Below, piece after piece: positions 1 to 5,428 of a DNA stretch of 5,428 nt; position 1 is the stretch's first letter; each line of letters starts with the position of its first letter. The notes under the pieces are model-generated. The model worked only from the letters and a program-made list of their open reading frames with translations. It had not been told where the DNA came from and made no database searches. Origin of the DNA: CAYMOV01 sp964392085 (GTDB lineage: Bacteria > Oederibacteriota > Muellerivitia > Muellerivitales > Muellerivitaceae); contig CAYMOV010000167.1 in the NCBI GenBank assembly GCA_964392085.1, positions 1-5,428 on the forward strand, written 5' to 3'. Both the position numbers and the translations under genes were made by a program.

Positions 1-15
1 GTTTTTCTTAGCCAT
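1..15 (-). CDS. 5' end of an unidentified gene, cut by the left edge
   Basis: An ATG at 15-13 on the minus strand opens a frame reading Met-Ala-Lys-Lys-Asn before the window ends. It overlaps the last codons and the TAA stop of ruvX in a different frame, the arrangement expected for translational coupling. A GGAG-type Shine-Dalgarno lies about 12 nt upstream, slightly far but usable. Lysine-rich N-termini are common in membrane or secreted proteins, and mltG (a lytic transglycosylase) often follows ruvX in bacteria. Five residues cannot identify the product, so this is only a probable gene start. Confidence 0.35.
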
Positions 16-463
16 GGGTTTCAGACGCTCCGGGAACCACGGGGGTCAGGGACGCGCCCTGGAGGGCGGATTGGAGGATGAGGGATGCCGCCACCGAGTC
101 CACGGTTTCCCGCCGTTGGTCCCTGCGGACCCCCATCCCGATCAGTTCCCGCTCGGCTTGCCGGCTGGTCAACCGCTCATCCAACAAAAGCACCGGGGTG
201 TTGGTGCGTCCCGCCAACTTGGCGGCGAACGACCTCGCCTGGGTCGTTTGCGCGCTGTCCGCCCCGTTCATGGAGATCGGCAGGCCGATCACCACCTTTT
301 GGACCCCCAGGCCGGGAAGCAGTTCCGCGATCCGGCGGACGGCCGAGTTATCCCCCGTCACCTGGAGGGCCTTCAGGGGGCTCGCGATGGTGCCGGTGGG
401 GTCCGAGACGGCGAGGCCGATGCGTTTGCGGCCCCAGTCCACGCCCAGCCAGATCTTGTCCAT
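8..463 (-). CDS. ruvX: RuvX/YqgF family putative Holliday junction resolvase
   Basis: This 151-residue protein belongs to the YqgF/RuvX family, an RNase H-like fold nuclease implicated in Holliday junction resolution and, in some bacteria, 16S/23S rRNA processing. It should be cytoplasmic. The N-terminal strand and loop GVDWGRKRIGLAVSD (residues 7-21) carries the catalytic Asp9. VIGLPISMNG (58-67) is the second core motif. LLDERLTS (93-100) carries Glu96, and the Asp-Ser-Val-Ala-Ala motif at 122-126 carries the last acidic residue, so the metal-binding triad looks intact. The length matches the family (about 138-150). The start was placed at ATG 463-461 because the conserved strand begins nine residues later, as usual. 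However, no clear Shine-Dalgarno precedes it, and the frame stays open upstream to an ATG at 631, which would add 56 mostly hydrophobic residues. It follows alaS, as ruvX often does in other bacteria. Family assignment is firm; the start is less so. Confidence 0.93.
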   Translation of the reverse strand: MDKIWLGVDWGRKRIGLAVSDPTGTIASPLKALQVTGDNSAVRRIAELLPGLGVQKVVIGLPISMNGADSAQTTQARSFAAKLAGRTNTPVLLLDERLTSRQAERELIGMGVRRDQRRETVDSVAASLILQSALQGASLTPVVPGASETHG

Positions 464-508
464 GGGGACAGGATAAATCGAAACCGCCCCCTTCACCACC
501 CCGAAGCC

Positions 509-652
509 AAGAAACACCCCAATCACCACAATGGACACCATGGGCTCAATGTTAAGCCGCGAAACAAGCCCAACAAGTTCGCCCAGATTGAATTTCTTAA
601 ACCTTGGGGCCATCGTGTCCATTGGGCCCATTGTGGTGAAATTGGTTTTCTT
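509..652. repeat. Long imperfect inverted repeat between alaS and ruvX
   Basis: Plus-strand 523-534 reads TCACCACAATGG and 628-639 is its exact reverse complement. The match extends inward: ACACCATGG at 535-543 pairs with CCATCGTGT at 610-618, with one mismatch. The right arm holds nine extra bases (619-627), which create a local CAATGG duplication. Further in, CAATGTTAAG (547-556) pairs imperfectly with CTTAAACCTTG (596-606). Outward, CCAA (519-522) and AAGAAA (509-514) pair with TTGG (642-645) and TTTCTT (647-652) around small bulges. The apical loop is about 39 nt. The region is about 50% GC, clearly lower than the flanking genes. It could be a miniature inverted-repeat element or its relic, or an RNA hairpin. 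Read on the plus strand, the hairpin is followed by a T-rich run, but no plus-strand gene is present. No target-site duplication is evident. Confidence 0.7.
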
Positions 653-658
653 TTTCCT

Positions 659-3319
659 CTATTTCAGAAGCGACCCGATGAAGGCGGGGACCTTTTGGAT
701 CGCCTCGTCCACCTTCGAAACGTCCTTGCCGCCGGCCTGGGCCATGTCGGGCCGACCCCCTCCGCCGCCGCCCGCCACCTGGGCCACCTGCTTCACCAGG
801 TCCCCGGCCTTGAGGCGTTTCGTCAGGTCCTGGGTCACCCCCACGATGAAGGCCACCTTGCCGTCCTTGCCCGAGCCCAACACCACGACGCCGCTCTTCA
901 GCTTGTCCTTGAGTTGGTCGGTCAACTGGCGGAGGCCCTCGGCGTCCAACGCGTCGACCCGGGCCGCCACCACCGACAGGCCCTGGATCTCGGTTTTCTT
1001 CGCCAACAAGTCCCCGGCCAAACTGCCGGCCATCTTGGACTTCAGCCCCGAGATCTCCCGGTCCTTGTCCTTCAGGTCGGAGAGGAGGCTTTCCAGCTTC
1101 TCGCCCAGGAGCTTCTCGGGCGCCTTGAGGGCCTGGGCCACCTGCGACAACTGTTCCTCCGCCTGGAGGAAGCGCGCCAGGGCGCCCTCCCCGGTCAGGG
1201 CTTCCAGGCGCCGAACGCCGGCGGCCACCGAGGTCTCCGCCACGATCTTGATGAGGCCGATATCCCCGGTCCGGGACACATGGGTTCCCCCGCAAAGTTC
1301 CGTGGAGAAACCCGGCACGTCGATGACCCTGACCCGTTTGCCGTATTTTTCGCTGAAAAACGCCAGGGCGCCCCTCTTCTTGGCCTCGTCGAAGCCCATC
1401 TCCTGCTTGGACACTTCCAGGTTCTCGAGGACCTTCTGGTTGACCAGGGCCTCCATCTGCCGCAATTGGGCCGGTTTGACCGCCTCGAAATGGGTGAAGT
1501 CGAACCGCAGGCGGTCCGGGCCCACCGAACTGCCGGCCTGGTGAACGTGGGTGCCCAAAATCTGGCGGAGCGCGGCGTGCAGGAGGTGGGTGGCGGTATG
1601 GTTGCGCATGATGGCGCGGCGATCGGACCCTAGGACCTGGGCTTGGAGGGGTTGGGAAACGGCGAAAGTCCCCTGCCGCACCATGCACCAATGGCCGATC
1701 AGGTGTTCCGCGACCATCTGGGTATCCAACACGTCGGCCACGCCCGTGGCGGTGGTGATCCGTCCCTTGTCCCCCAGCTGCCCGCCCTTCTCGGCGTAGA
1801 ACGGCGTGCGGTCCAGGATCAGGAAGGCGTAATCGCCCTCGCCGAGGCCCTCGACGGCCTCGTGTTTCCCCTCCCGCACCCGGATCATCTTGAGGCACTT
1901 CGCCGCGTTCTCCAAACCGTCATAACCCGTGAAGACGGTCGCGGGCAATTGGGCGTTGAGTTCTTGGTACAGGTTGGGCAGGGCCTTCTCGCCGCTTCCC
2001 GACCAGGCGGAGCGGGCGCGTTCCCGCTGGGACTCCATGGCGTCCTCAAAGCCCGCGGCGTCCACCGACAGGCCCTGTTCCTTCAGGATTTCCTGGGTAA
2101 GGTCCAGGGGAAAACCGTAGGTGTCGTACAACATGAAGGCGTCGGCGCCGGGAAGGACCTTGCCCCCGGTCTTCGCCAGTTCCTCCAGCCGTTCGGTGAG
2201 GCGGTCGGTCCCCTTGTCCAGGGTGGCCAGGAACCGTTCCTCCTCGGCCAGCACCACGTTCTGGACGTAGCCTTGGCGTTCGGCCAGGTTGGGGTAGATC
2301 GCGGCCATCTTCTTCACGACTTCCGGGACGAGCTTGTGGAGGAAGGCCCGCTCCATGCCGAGAAGGCGCCCGTGGCGAAGGGCCCGCCGCAGGATCCGGC
2401 GCAAGACGTATCCCCGGCCCTCGTTGGAGGGCTGGACCCCGTCGGTGATGAGGAAGGTGGTGGCCCGCAGGTGGTCGCTGATGACCTTGAGCGAGGTGTA
2501 ATCCCGGGAGACGGGGTCCACCGCGCCCTTGCCCGCCTCCTTCGCGATGGCCTCCATCAGGGGACGCATCAGGTCCGTCTCGTAGTTCGAGGGTACGGCC
2601 TGCATGACGCTGGCCACCCGCTCCAGGCCCATGCCGGTGTCGATGTTGGGCTTCGGGAGGGGTTTCAGGGAGCCGTCGGCCTGTTTGTCGTATTGGGTGA
2701 AGACCAGGTTCCAGATCTCCAGCAGGCGGCCCGCCTCGGCGGACTTCTCGAAGTCCCTCACGGGCCCCGCCTCAGGGGTCAGGTCCACGTAGATTTCCGA
2801 GCAGGGGCCGCAGGGGCCCGTGGGACCCATGGTCCAGAAGTTGTCGGCCTCCCCGAGCCGGACAATCCGCTCCAGGGGGATGCCGGCGTTCTTTTTCCAA
2901 AGCTCGATGGCCTCGTCATCGTCCCGGAAAACCGAGACCCAAAGACGGGCCGGGTCGATTTTCAGGACGACCGTCACGAACTCCCAGGCCCAGGTGATGG
3001 CTTCCTTCTTGAAATAACCCCCGAAGGAGAAGTTGCCGAGCATCTCGAAAAAGGTGTGGTGCCGGGCGGTGTAACCCACCCGCTCCAGGTCGCCGGTTCG
3101 GAAGCACTTTTGGCAGGAGGCCGCGTAGGGAACCTCATGGGGGAAGGGCACGGTGCCGAGGAAGTAGGGCTTGAACTGGTTCATGCCGGCGTTGGCCAGC
3201 AGGAGGGTCGGGTCATTCTCGGGGACCAGGGGGGAGGAGGGCACCACCTTGTGTCGGCGTTCCTTGAAAAAGTCCAGGTACGCCTGGCGGATCTCTTCGG
3301 ACTGGATCGGAACTCCCAT
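659..3319 (-). CDS. alaS: Alanyl-tRNA synthetase, full length
   Basis: This 886-residue class II synthetase charges tRNA-Ala with alanine in the cytoplasm and clears mischarged Ser/Gly-tRNA-Ala. The catalytic core starts with the AlaRS hallmarks ANAGMNQFKP (42-51) and CFRTGDLERVGYTARHHTFFEM (72-93). The Thr-Gly-Pro-Cys-Gly-Pro-Cys-Ser-Glu-Ile stretch and the RGYVLRRILRRALRHGR segment follow. The editing domain carries the zinc motif HTATH (574-578) and CGGTH (676-680), all four ligands present. A coiled-coil-like segment and the C-Ala domain come next, with a run of six glycines before RPDMAQAGGKD near the end. Length is close to E. coli AlaRS (876). The start at ATG 3319 is preferred over an in-frame ATG at 3358: AAGGGGG lies five bases upstream, and the 3358 ATG would precede the probable -10 box. 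The stop is TAG at 659-661. It is preceded by recX, a common pairing. Confidence 0.98.
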   Translation of the reverse strand: MGVPIQSEEIRQAYLDFFKERRHKVVPSSPLVPENDPTLLLANAGMNQFKPYFLGTVPFPHEVPYAASCQKCFRTGDLERVGYTARHHTFFEMLGNFSFGGYFKKEAITWAWEFVTVVLKIDPARLWVSVFRDDDEAIELWKKNAGIPLERIVRLGEADNFWTMGPTGPCGPCSEIYVDLTPEAGPVRDFEKSAEAGRLLEIWNLVFTQYDKQADGSLKPLPKPNIDTGMGLERVASVMQAVPSNYETDLMRPLMEAIAKEAGKGAVDPVSRDYTSLKVISDHLRATTFLITDGVQPSNEGRGYVLRRILRRALRHGRLLGMERAFLHKLVPEVVKKMAAIYPNLAERQGYVQNVVLAEEERFLATLDKGTDRLTERLEELAKTGGKVLPGADAFMLYDTYGFPLDLTQEILKEQGLSVDAAGFEDAMESQRERARSAWSGSGEKALPNLYQELNAQLPATVFTGYDGLENAAKCLKMIRVREGKHEAVEGLGEGDYAFLILDRTPFYAEKGGQLGDKGRITTATGVADVLDTQMVAEHLIGHWCMVRQGTFAVSQPLQAQVLGSDRRAIMRNHTATHLLHAALRQILGTHVHQAGSSVGPDRLRFDFTHFEAVKPAQLRQMEALVNQKVLENLEVSKQEMGFDEAKKRGALAFFSEKYGKRVRVIDVPGFSTELCGGTHVSRTGDIGLIKIVAETSVAAGVRRLEALTGEGALARFLQAEEQLSQVAQALKAPEKLLGEKLESLLSDLKDKDREISGLKSKMAGSLAGDLLAKKTEIQGLSVVAARVDALDAEGLRQLTDQLKDKLKSGVVVLGSGKDGKVAFIVGVTQDLTKRLKAGDLVKQVAQVAGGGGGGRPDMAQAGGKDVSKVDEAIQKVPAFIGSLLK

Positions 3320-3324
3320 GACGG

Positions 3325-3331
3325 CCCCCTT
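3325..3331 (-). promoter_or_regulatory. Ribosome binding site that sets the alaS start
   Basis: AAGGGGG on the minus strand ends five bases before the ATG at 3319-3317. The alternative in-frame ATG at 3358 has no comparable site, so this decides the start. Confidence 0.6.
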
Positions 3332-3346
3332 GGTTTTGGAGGGCGG

Positions 3347-3375
3347 ATTATAGCCCAAACCCCTGAATACAAGAC
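3347..3375 (-). promoter_or_regulatory. Probable sigma-70-type promoter of alaS
   Basis: The minus strand has a perfect TATAAT at 3352-3347, directly between the recX stop and the alaS start. Transcription would begin near 3340, giving a leader of about 20 nt that still contains the AAGGGGG ribosome binding site. The -35 element is weak: a 16-17 bp spacing places TCTTGT or GTCTTG there, and TTGTAT occurs only at a short 14 bp spacing. Three A/T tracts spaced roughly 10 bp apart lie further upstream and could help. The -10 box is seen directly; promoter activity is inference. Confidence 0.6.
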
Positions 3376-3390
3376 AGGCGCTTGGCGGTG

Positions 3391-3421
3391 GGAGAAACCG
3401 GCGAAACGGAGTGAAAAACGG
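3391..3421. repeat. Degenerate ~10-bp repeat with phased A-tracts upstream of alaS
   Basis: Three adjacent decamer-like units, GAGAAACCGG, CGAAACGGAG and TGAAAAACGG, run from 3393 to 3421. The A-tracts at 3395-3397, 3404-3406 and 3414-3418 recur about once per helical turn, a pattern associated with DNA curvature. They sit about 55-78 bp upstream of the inferred alaS transcription start, just after the recX stop. Copies are imperfect, so this may be chance. Confidence 0.35.
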
Positions 3422-3931
3422 TTATTCCGTGAGATCCACCGTCAGGGCGCGGCGGACGGCGGCGCTGGCGATGGAGGAGGAAAAGCCCCGGCGGGCGAGG
3501 AACGCGAACAACCGGGCCGCGTGCTTGCGGGGGTCTTCCCCCTTCTTGGCCCTGAGCCGGCTGTGGCCCGCGGGGCCCAAGGCCTTTTGGGCCCCTTCCA
3601 AGCTTCCGGAGTCCCCGGAGGACTCGGCGGCCTCGTCGAGAACCTTCCGAACCAGGGCCCGGGGCAGGAGCTTCTTCTGGAGGGCGGCTTCGATCCAACG
3701 GGCCCCGTATCCCCGGTCCTTTTTCGCCTCGGCGAACCGGCGGATGAAGTCCTCGTCGTTCACGAACCCCAGCCTTTCCATCTTCTCCAGGATCATCCCA
3801 ACCACCGGTTCCGGCGCGCCCTTGAGCCGGAGCTTTTCCGCGAGCTTGCCGCTGGGGTAGGCCCGCTTGGCCAAGAGCCTTAGCGCGTAGGCGTTTGCCT
3901 TTTTTTCATCTAGTGGAGGTTTGGAAGTCAT
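3422..3931 (-). CDS. recX: RecX family regulator of RecA
   Basis: RecX binds RecA filaments in the cytoplasm and modulates (usually restrains) strand exchange and the SOS response. This 169-residue protein shows the family's repeated three-helix modules. The first is ANAYALRLLAKRAYPSGKLA through MERLGFVND (about 12-59), including the Leu-Ala-Lys-Arg and Lys-Leu-Arg-Leu-Lys-Gly signatures. The second starts at DEDFIRRFAEAKKDRGYGAR and ends near KVLDEA (about 59-100). A charged and glycine/serine-rich linker follows, and the third module contains HAARLFAFLARRGF near the C-terminus. Length is typical. The start is uncertain: ATG 3931 has only a weak GAG-type site seven bases upstream, while an upstream in-frame ATG at 3964 (11 more residues) has none and abuts a repeat hairpin. 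recA is not in the window. It is followed by alaS, which appears to have its own promoter. Confidence 0.9.
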   Translation of the reverse strand: MTSKPPLDEKKANAYALRLLAKRAYPSGKLAEKLRLKGAPEPVVGMILEKMERLGFVNDEDFIRRFAEAKKDRGYGARWIEAALQKKLLPRALVRKVLDEAAESSGDSGSLEGAQKALGPAGHSRLRAKKGEDPRKHAARLFAFLARRGFSSSIASAAVRRALTVDLTE

Positions 3932-3965
3932 GGACGAACTCACGGGGATGTACTGAGTCAGCATT

Positions 3966-3999
3966 AAGCCAACGGCTAACGGCCAACCGCCAACGGCTT
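3966..3999. repeat. Four-copy 7-bp tandem repeat with hairpin potential
   Basis: Plus-strand 3968-3995 reads GCCAACG, GCTAACG, GCCAACC, GCCAACG: four head-to-tail heptamers with two single-base variants. On the transcribed minus strand the segment can fold. AAGCC pairs with GGCTT at the ends, then a symmetric GTT/GTT internal loop, then GGC with GCC. It lies just downstream of the pilin-like gene's stop (4003-4005) and ends two bases before the alternative recX ATG at 3964. There is no U-run after it, so it is not a standard intrinsic terminator. Confidence 0.65.
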
Positions 4000-4002
4000 C
4001 AG

Positions 4003-4326
4003 TTATTGGCTTGCCGAGACTTGGCCCGTGGCCGGGTCGTAGGCGACCCCCTGGGGCACCCGGTCGATGTAACCGGCGTCCACCAGGGACTGGAGGTCGG
4101 GCGGGTTGGCGTTCTTCTCGACCTTATATTTCTCGAGGGCGTCCTTCACCCCCTGGAGGTTGTCGGCGTGCATGACGTCCTTCGAGGTCTGCTCGAATTT
4201 CTGGAGTCCCCTCGCGTAACCCACGGGGTTCGCCTGGGGCGGTGCGATATCGGTCTTCTTCAGCCATTGGACCCCGTAATACAGGGTCACCCCGAGGAGC
4301 AATACGCTCAGAATCACCTTCGCCAT
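4003..4326 (-). CDS. Small single-pass membrane protein with pseudopilin-like C-terminus
   Basis: This 107-residue protein has a hydrophobic segment at residues 4-20 (VILSVLLLGVTLYYGVQ) followed by WLKK, consistent with an N-terminal membrane anchor facing its C-terminus outward or an uncleaved signal. Residues 28-50 form a Pro/Gln-rich link. Residues 57-105 resemble the tail of type II secretion or type IV pilin-like proteins: Val-Lys-Asp-Ala-Leu-Glu-Lys-Tyr, then PPDLQSLVDAGYIDRVPQG and AYDPATGQV. The prepilin peptidase motif (Gly then Phe-Thr-Leu-Ile-Glu) is absent, so it is not a classical prepilin. A strong GGAGG six bases upstream of ATG 4326 fixes the start. It begins 29 bases after pdxJ stops, so it is probably co-transcribed. 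The exact family is not recognised; the pilin resemblance is by motif only. Confidence 0.8.
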   Translation of the reverse strand: MAKVILSVLLLGVTLYYGVQWLKKTDIAPPQANPVGYARGLQKFEQTSKDVMHADNLQGVKDALEKYKVEKNANPPDLQSLVDAGYIDRVPQGVAYDPATGQVSASQ

Positions 4327-4332
4327 AACCCA

Positions 4333-4337
4333 CCTCC
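4333..4337 (-). promoter_or_regulatory. Strong ribosome binding site of the pilin-like gene
   Basis: A perfect GGAGG lies six bases before the ATG at 4326-4324. It is the best Shine-Dalgarno in the window and supports this small gene being truly translated. Confidence 0.7.
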
Positions 4338-4355
4338 AGGTTGAAAAACGGTTGG

Positions 4356-5087
4356 TCAGCTTTTAACGGCGGCTTTCAAGATCCCCAGCATCTCGGCCAC
4401 GGCCTTCTCGATGCCGACCAGGGCCGCCCGGGCGATGAGGTTGTGGCCGATGTTGAGGTCCTCGATCTCGGGGATCGCCGCCACGGGGGCGGTGTTACGG
4501 TAGGTCAGGCCGTGGCCCGCGTGGACCCCGAGCCCCGCCGACTTCGCGGTCTGGGCCGCTTCCACCAGTTGGAGGAGTTCGCGGCGCCGGGGGCCATGGG
4601 GACCGAAGGCGTGGCTGTAGGGCCCGGTGTGGAGTTCCACCATGGCGGCCCCCAGGTCCACGGAGGCCTCCACGTCCCGGAGGTCTGGGGCGATGAAGAG
4701 GGACACCGGGATGCCTTTGGCCTGCAGCCTGCGGATGGCCTCCCGGACCTTCGGGGGCTTTCCCTGCACCCTCAACCCGCCCTCGGTGGTCAATTCCTGG
4801 CGGCGTTCGGGCACCAAGGTGACCTGGTCCGGGCGGACCGACAGGGCGATGGAGACCATTTCGGGGGTGGCGGCCATTTCGAGGTTGAGCTTCGTCTTGA
4901 CGACGTTGCGGAGCAGGCGGATGTCCCGGTGTTGGATATGACGCCGGTCCTCCCGCAGGTGGGCGGTGATGCCGTGGGCCCCCGCGAGCTCCGCCAAGAG
5001 CGCTGCGGTGACCGGATCGGGCTCCACGTCACGCCGGGCTTCCCGGAGGGTGGCGATGTGGTCGACATTCACGTTCAGGTAGGCCAT
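4356..5087 (-). CDS. pdxJ: Pyridoxine 5'-phosphate synthase
   Basis: PdxJ condenses 1-deoxy-D-xylulose 5-phosphate with 3-amino-2-oxopropyl phosphate to make pyridoxine 5'-phosphate, the last ring-forming step of the DXP-dependent vitamin B6 pathway. The 243-residue cytoplasmic TIM-barrel protein matches E. coli PdxJ almost end to end. Visible motifs are NVNVDHIATLREAR (5-18), ITAHLREDRRHIQ (40-52) with His43, LNLEMAAT (67-74) with Glu70, LVPERRQELTTEGGL (91-105), SLFIAPD (129-135), VELHTGPYSHAF (150-161), AGHGLTYRN (190-198) with His192, and IPEIEDLNIGH (205-215). The catalytic His/Glu/His set is intact. The start at ATG 5087 is chosen over in-frame ATG 5132 because GGAG sits seven bases upstream and the family N-terminus begins here. 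It follows the YbbR-like gene, a neighbourhood seen in deltaproteobacteria such as Geobacter. Confidence 0.98.
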   Translation of the reverse strand: MAYLNVNVDHIATLREARRDVEPDPVTAALLAELAGAHGITAHLREDRRHIQHRDIRLLRNVVKTKLNLEMAATPEMVSIALSVRPDQVTLVPERRQELTTEGGLRVQGKPPKVREAIRRLQAKGIPVSLFIAPDLRDVEASVDLGAAMVELHTGPYSHAFGPHGPRRRELLQLVEAAQTAKSAGLGVHAGHGLTYRNTAPVAAIPEIEDLNIGHNLIARAALVGIEKAVAEMLGILKAAVKS

Positions 5088-5094
5088 GGGAGTT

Positions 5095-5098
5095 CTCC
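5095..5098 (-). promoter_or_regulatory. Ribosome binding site that sets the pdxJ start
   Basis: GGAG lies seven bases before ATG 5087-5085. The in-frame ATG at 5132, which would add 15 residues unlike the family, lacks a properly spaced site. Confidence 0.6.
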
Positions 5099-5156
5099 GG
5101 ATCGTCGCATTCGTTCCGATCAGCCATTCCATCTTACCGCGATTCGGGCACTTCCC

Positions 5157-5428
5157 CTAACGCCGGCGCGGATGCCTCGCCTGCGCGGGGACGGGGGACG
5201 GGGCGGGCGCGAGGGAAACCAGGAGCGCGGGCGCCTCGGCGGCCACTCCCTTCGGCAAACCATCGATGAGCGTCTTGATCGGGTAATCCCGCACGGGGAC
5301 CGGAACATCCTTCAGCGTCGCGATGATCTTGAGGGCCCCGGGCGAAATGGGCAGGACCTTTTCCCGGCGCCCCACCAGGACCACCGTGAGGGTGGACTTG
5401 ACGTCCCCGGTCAAGACCGCCCCGGCGG
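5157..5428 (-). CDS. C-terminal end of a YbbR-domain-like protein, 5' end off the window
   Basis: The frame is open to the right edge, so only the last 89 residues are seen. The segment from VKSTLTVVLVGRREKVLPIS through IATLKDVPVPVRDYPIKTLI to DGLPKGVAAEAPALLVSLAP follows the beta-rich pattern of a YbbR repeat: a V-x-L-x-G strand, a hydrophobic strand, then LP-x-GV and a closing V-x-L strand. YbbR proteins (CdaR in Firmicutes) are membrane-anchored and regulate the diadenylate cyclase CdaA. In many bacteria cdaA-ybbR lies near glmM and pdxJ, which supports the call. The last residues are a proline- and arginine-rich tail with no domain. A TTG at 5414 is an internal Leu codon rather than a start. 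Stop TAG at 5159-5157, 69 bases before pdxJ. The call rests on pattern and context, so it is moderate. Confidence 0.6.
   Translation of the reverse strand, partial: AGAVLTGDVKSTLTVVLVGRREKVLPISPGALKIIATLKDVPVPVRDYPIKTLIDGLPKGVAAEAPALLVSLAPAPSPVPAQARHPRRR

Noticed and set aside
14..1633. A 539-codon open frame on the plus strand
   Set aside because: It lies antisense to ruvX and alaS, whose conserved motifs are unambiguous. Long antisense frames are expected at this GC content, and its composition (His/Gly/Leu/Arg rich) matches no protein family.
597..1898. A 433-codon minus-strand frame overlapping alaS
   Set aside because: It is an out-of-frame shadow of alaS, rich in Gly, Arg and Pro, with no domain.
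3320..3358. Upstream in-frame alaS start at 3358
   Set aside because: The 13 extra residues are not family-like, the region contains the -10 box, and the proper ribosome binding site belongs to ATG 3319.
3412..3435. Possible terminator hairpin at the recX end (ACGGA pairing with TCCGT)
   Set aside because: The stem is only five base pairs with a 15-base loop and no U-run follows it, so termination cannot be supported.
1643..3883. A 746-codon open frame on the plus strand
   Set aside because: It is antisense to alaS and recX and arises from codon bias on the opposite strand; no recognisable domain and no ribosome binding site of note.
5089..5098. Palindrome GGAGAACTCC around the pdxJ ribosome binding site, and ACCTGGAGGT near 4326, as possible translational switches
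   Set aside because: The loops would be two bases, too small to form hairpins, and such short palindromes around GGAG are common by chance.

Overview
The window is a GC-rich bacterial chromosome segment (roughly two-thirds G+C by eye). Every convincing gene lies on the minus strand, so transcription runs from the high coordinates toward position 1. The genes are core housekeeping genes with short gaps and mostly good Shine-Dalgarno sites. The organism cannot be named from this sequence. The neighbourhood (YbbR-like, then pdxJ, then recX-alaS-ruvX) and the pilin-like small protein fit a Gram-negative lineage, deltaproteobacterium-like or a GC-rich candidate phylum, but that is inference.

Layout in transcription order: (1) the 3' end of a YbbR-domain-like protein, cut by the right edge (5157-5428); (2) pdxJ, pyridoxine 5'-phosphate synthase (4356-5087); (3) a 107-residue single-pass membrane protein whose C-terminal part resembles a type II secretion/type IV pseudopilin tail (4003-4326); (4) a short gap with four copies of a 7-bp repeat that can also fold; (5) recX, a RecA modulator (3422-3931); (6) a gap of about 100 bp with a consensus -10 box, which gives alaS its own promoter; (7) alaS, full-length alanyl-tRNA synthetase (659-3319); (8) a gap of about 195 bp with lower GC (about 50%), mostly filled by a long imperfect inverted repeat (509-652); (9) ruvX/yqgF, putative Holliday junction resolvase (8-463); (10) the first codons of another gene overlapping the end of ruvX at the left edge.

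Functionally this is a mixed housekeeping cluster: vitamin B6 synthesis (pdxJ), recombination and repair (recX, ruvX), translation (alaS), and probably envelope or cyclic-di-AMP-associated functions (YbbR-like). No defence system, CRISPR array, RNA gene or intact mobile element is visible. The most unusual structure is the inverted repeat between alaS and ruvX, together with a hydrophobic reading frame that crosses it and continues in frame into RuvX. The feature that would overturn routine annotation here is the RuvX start site.
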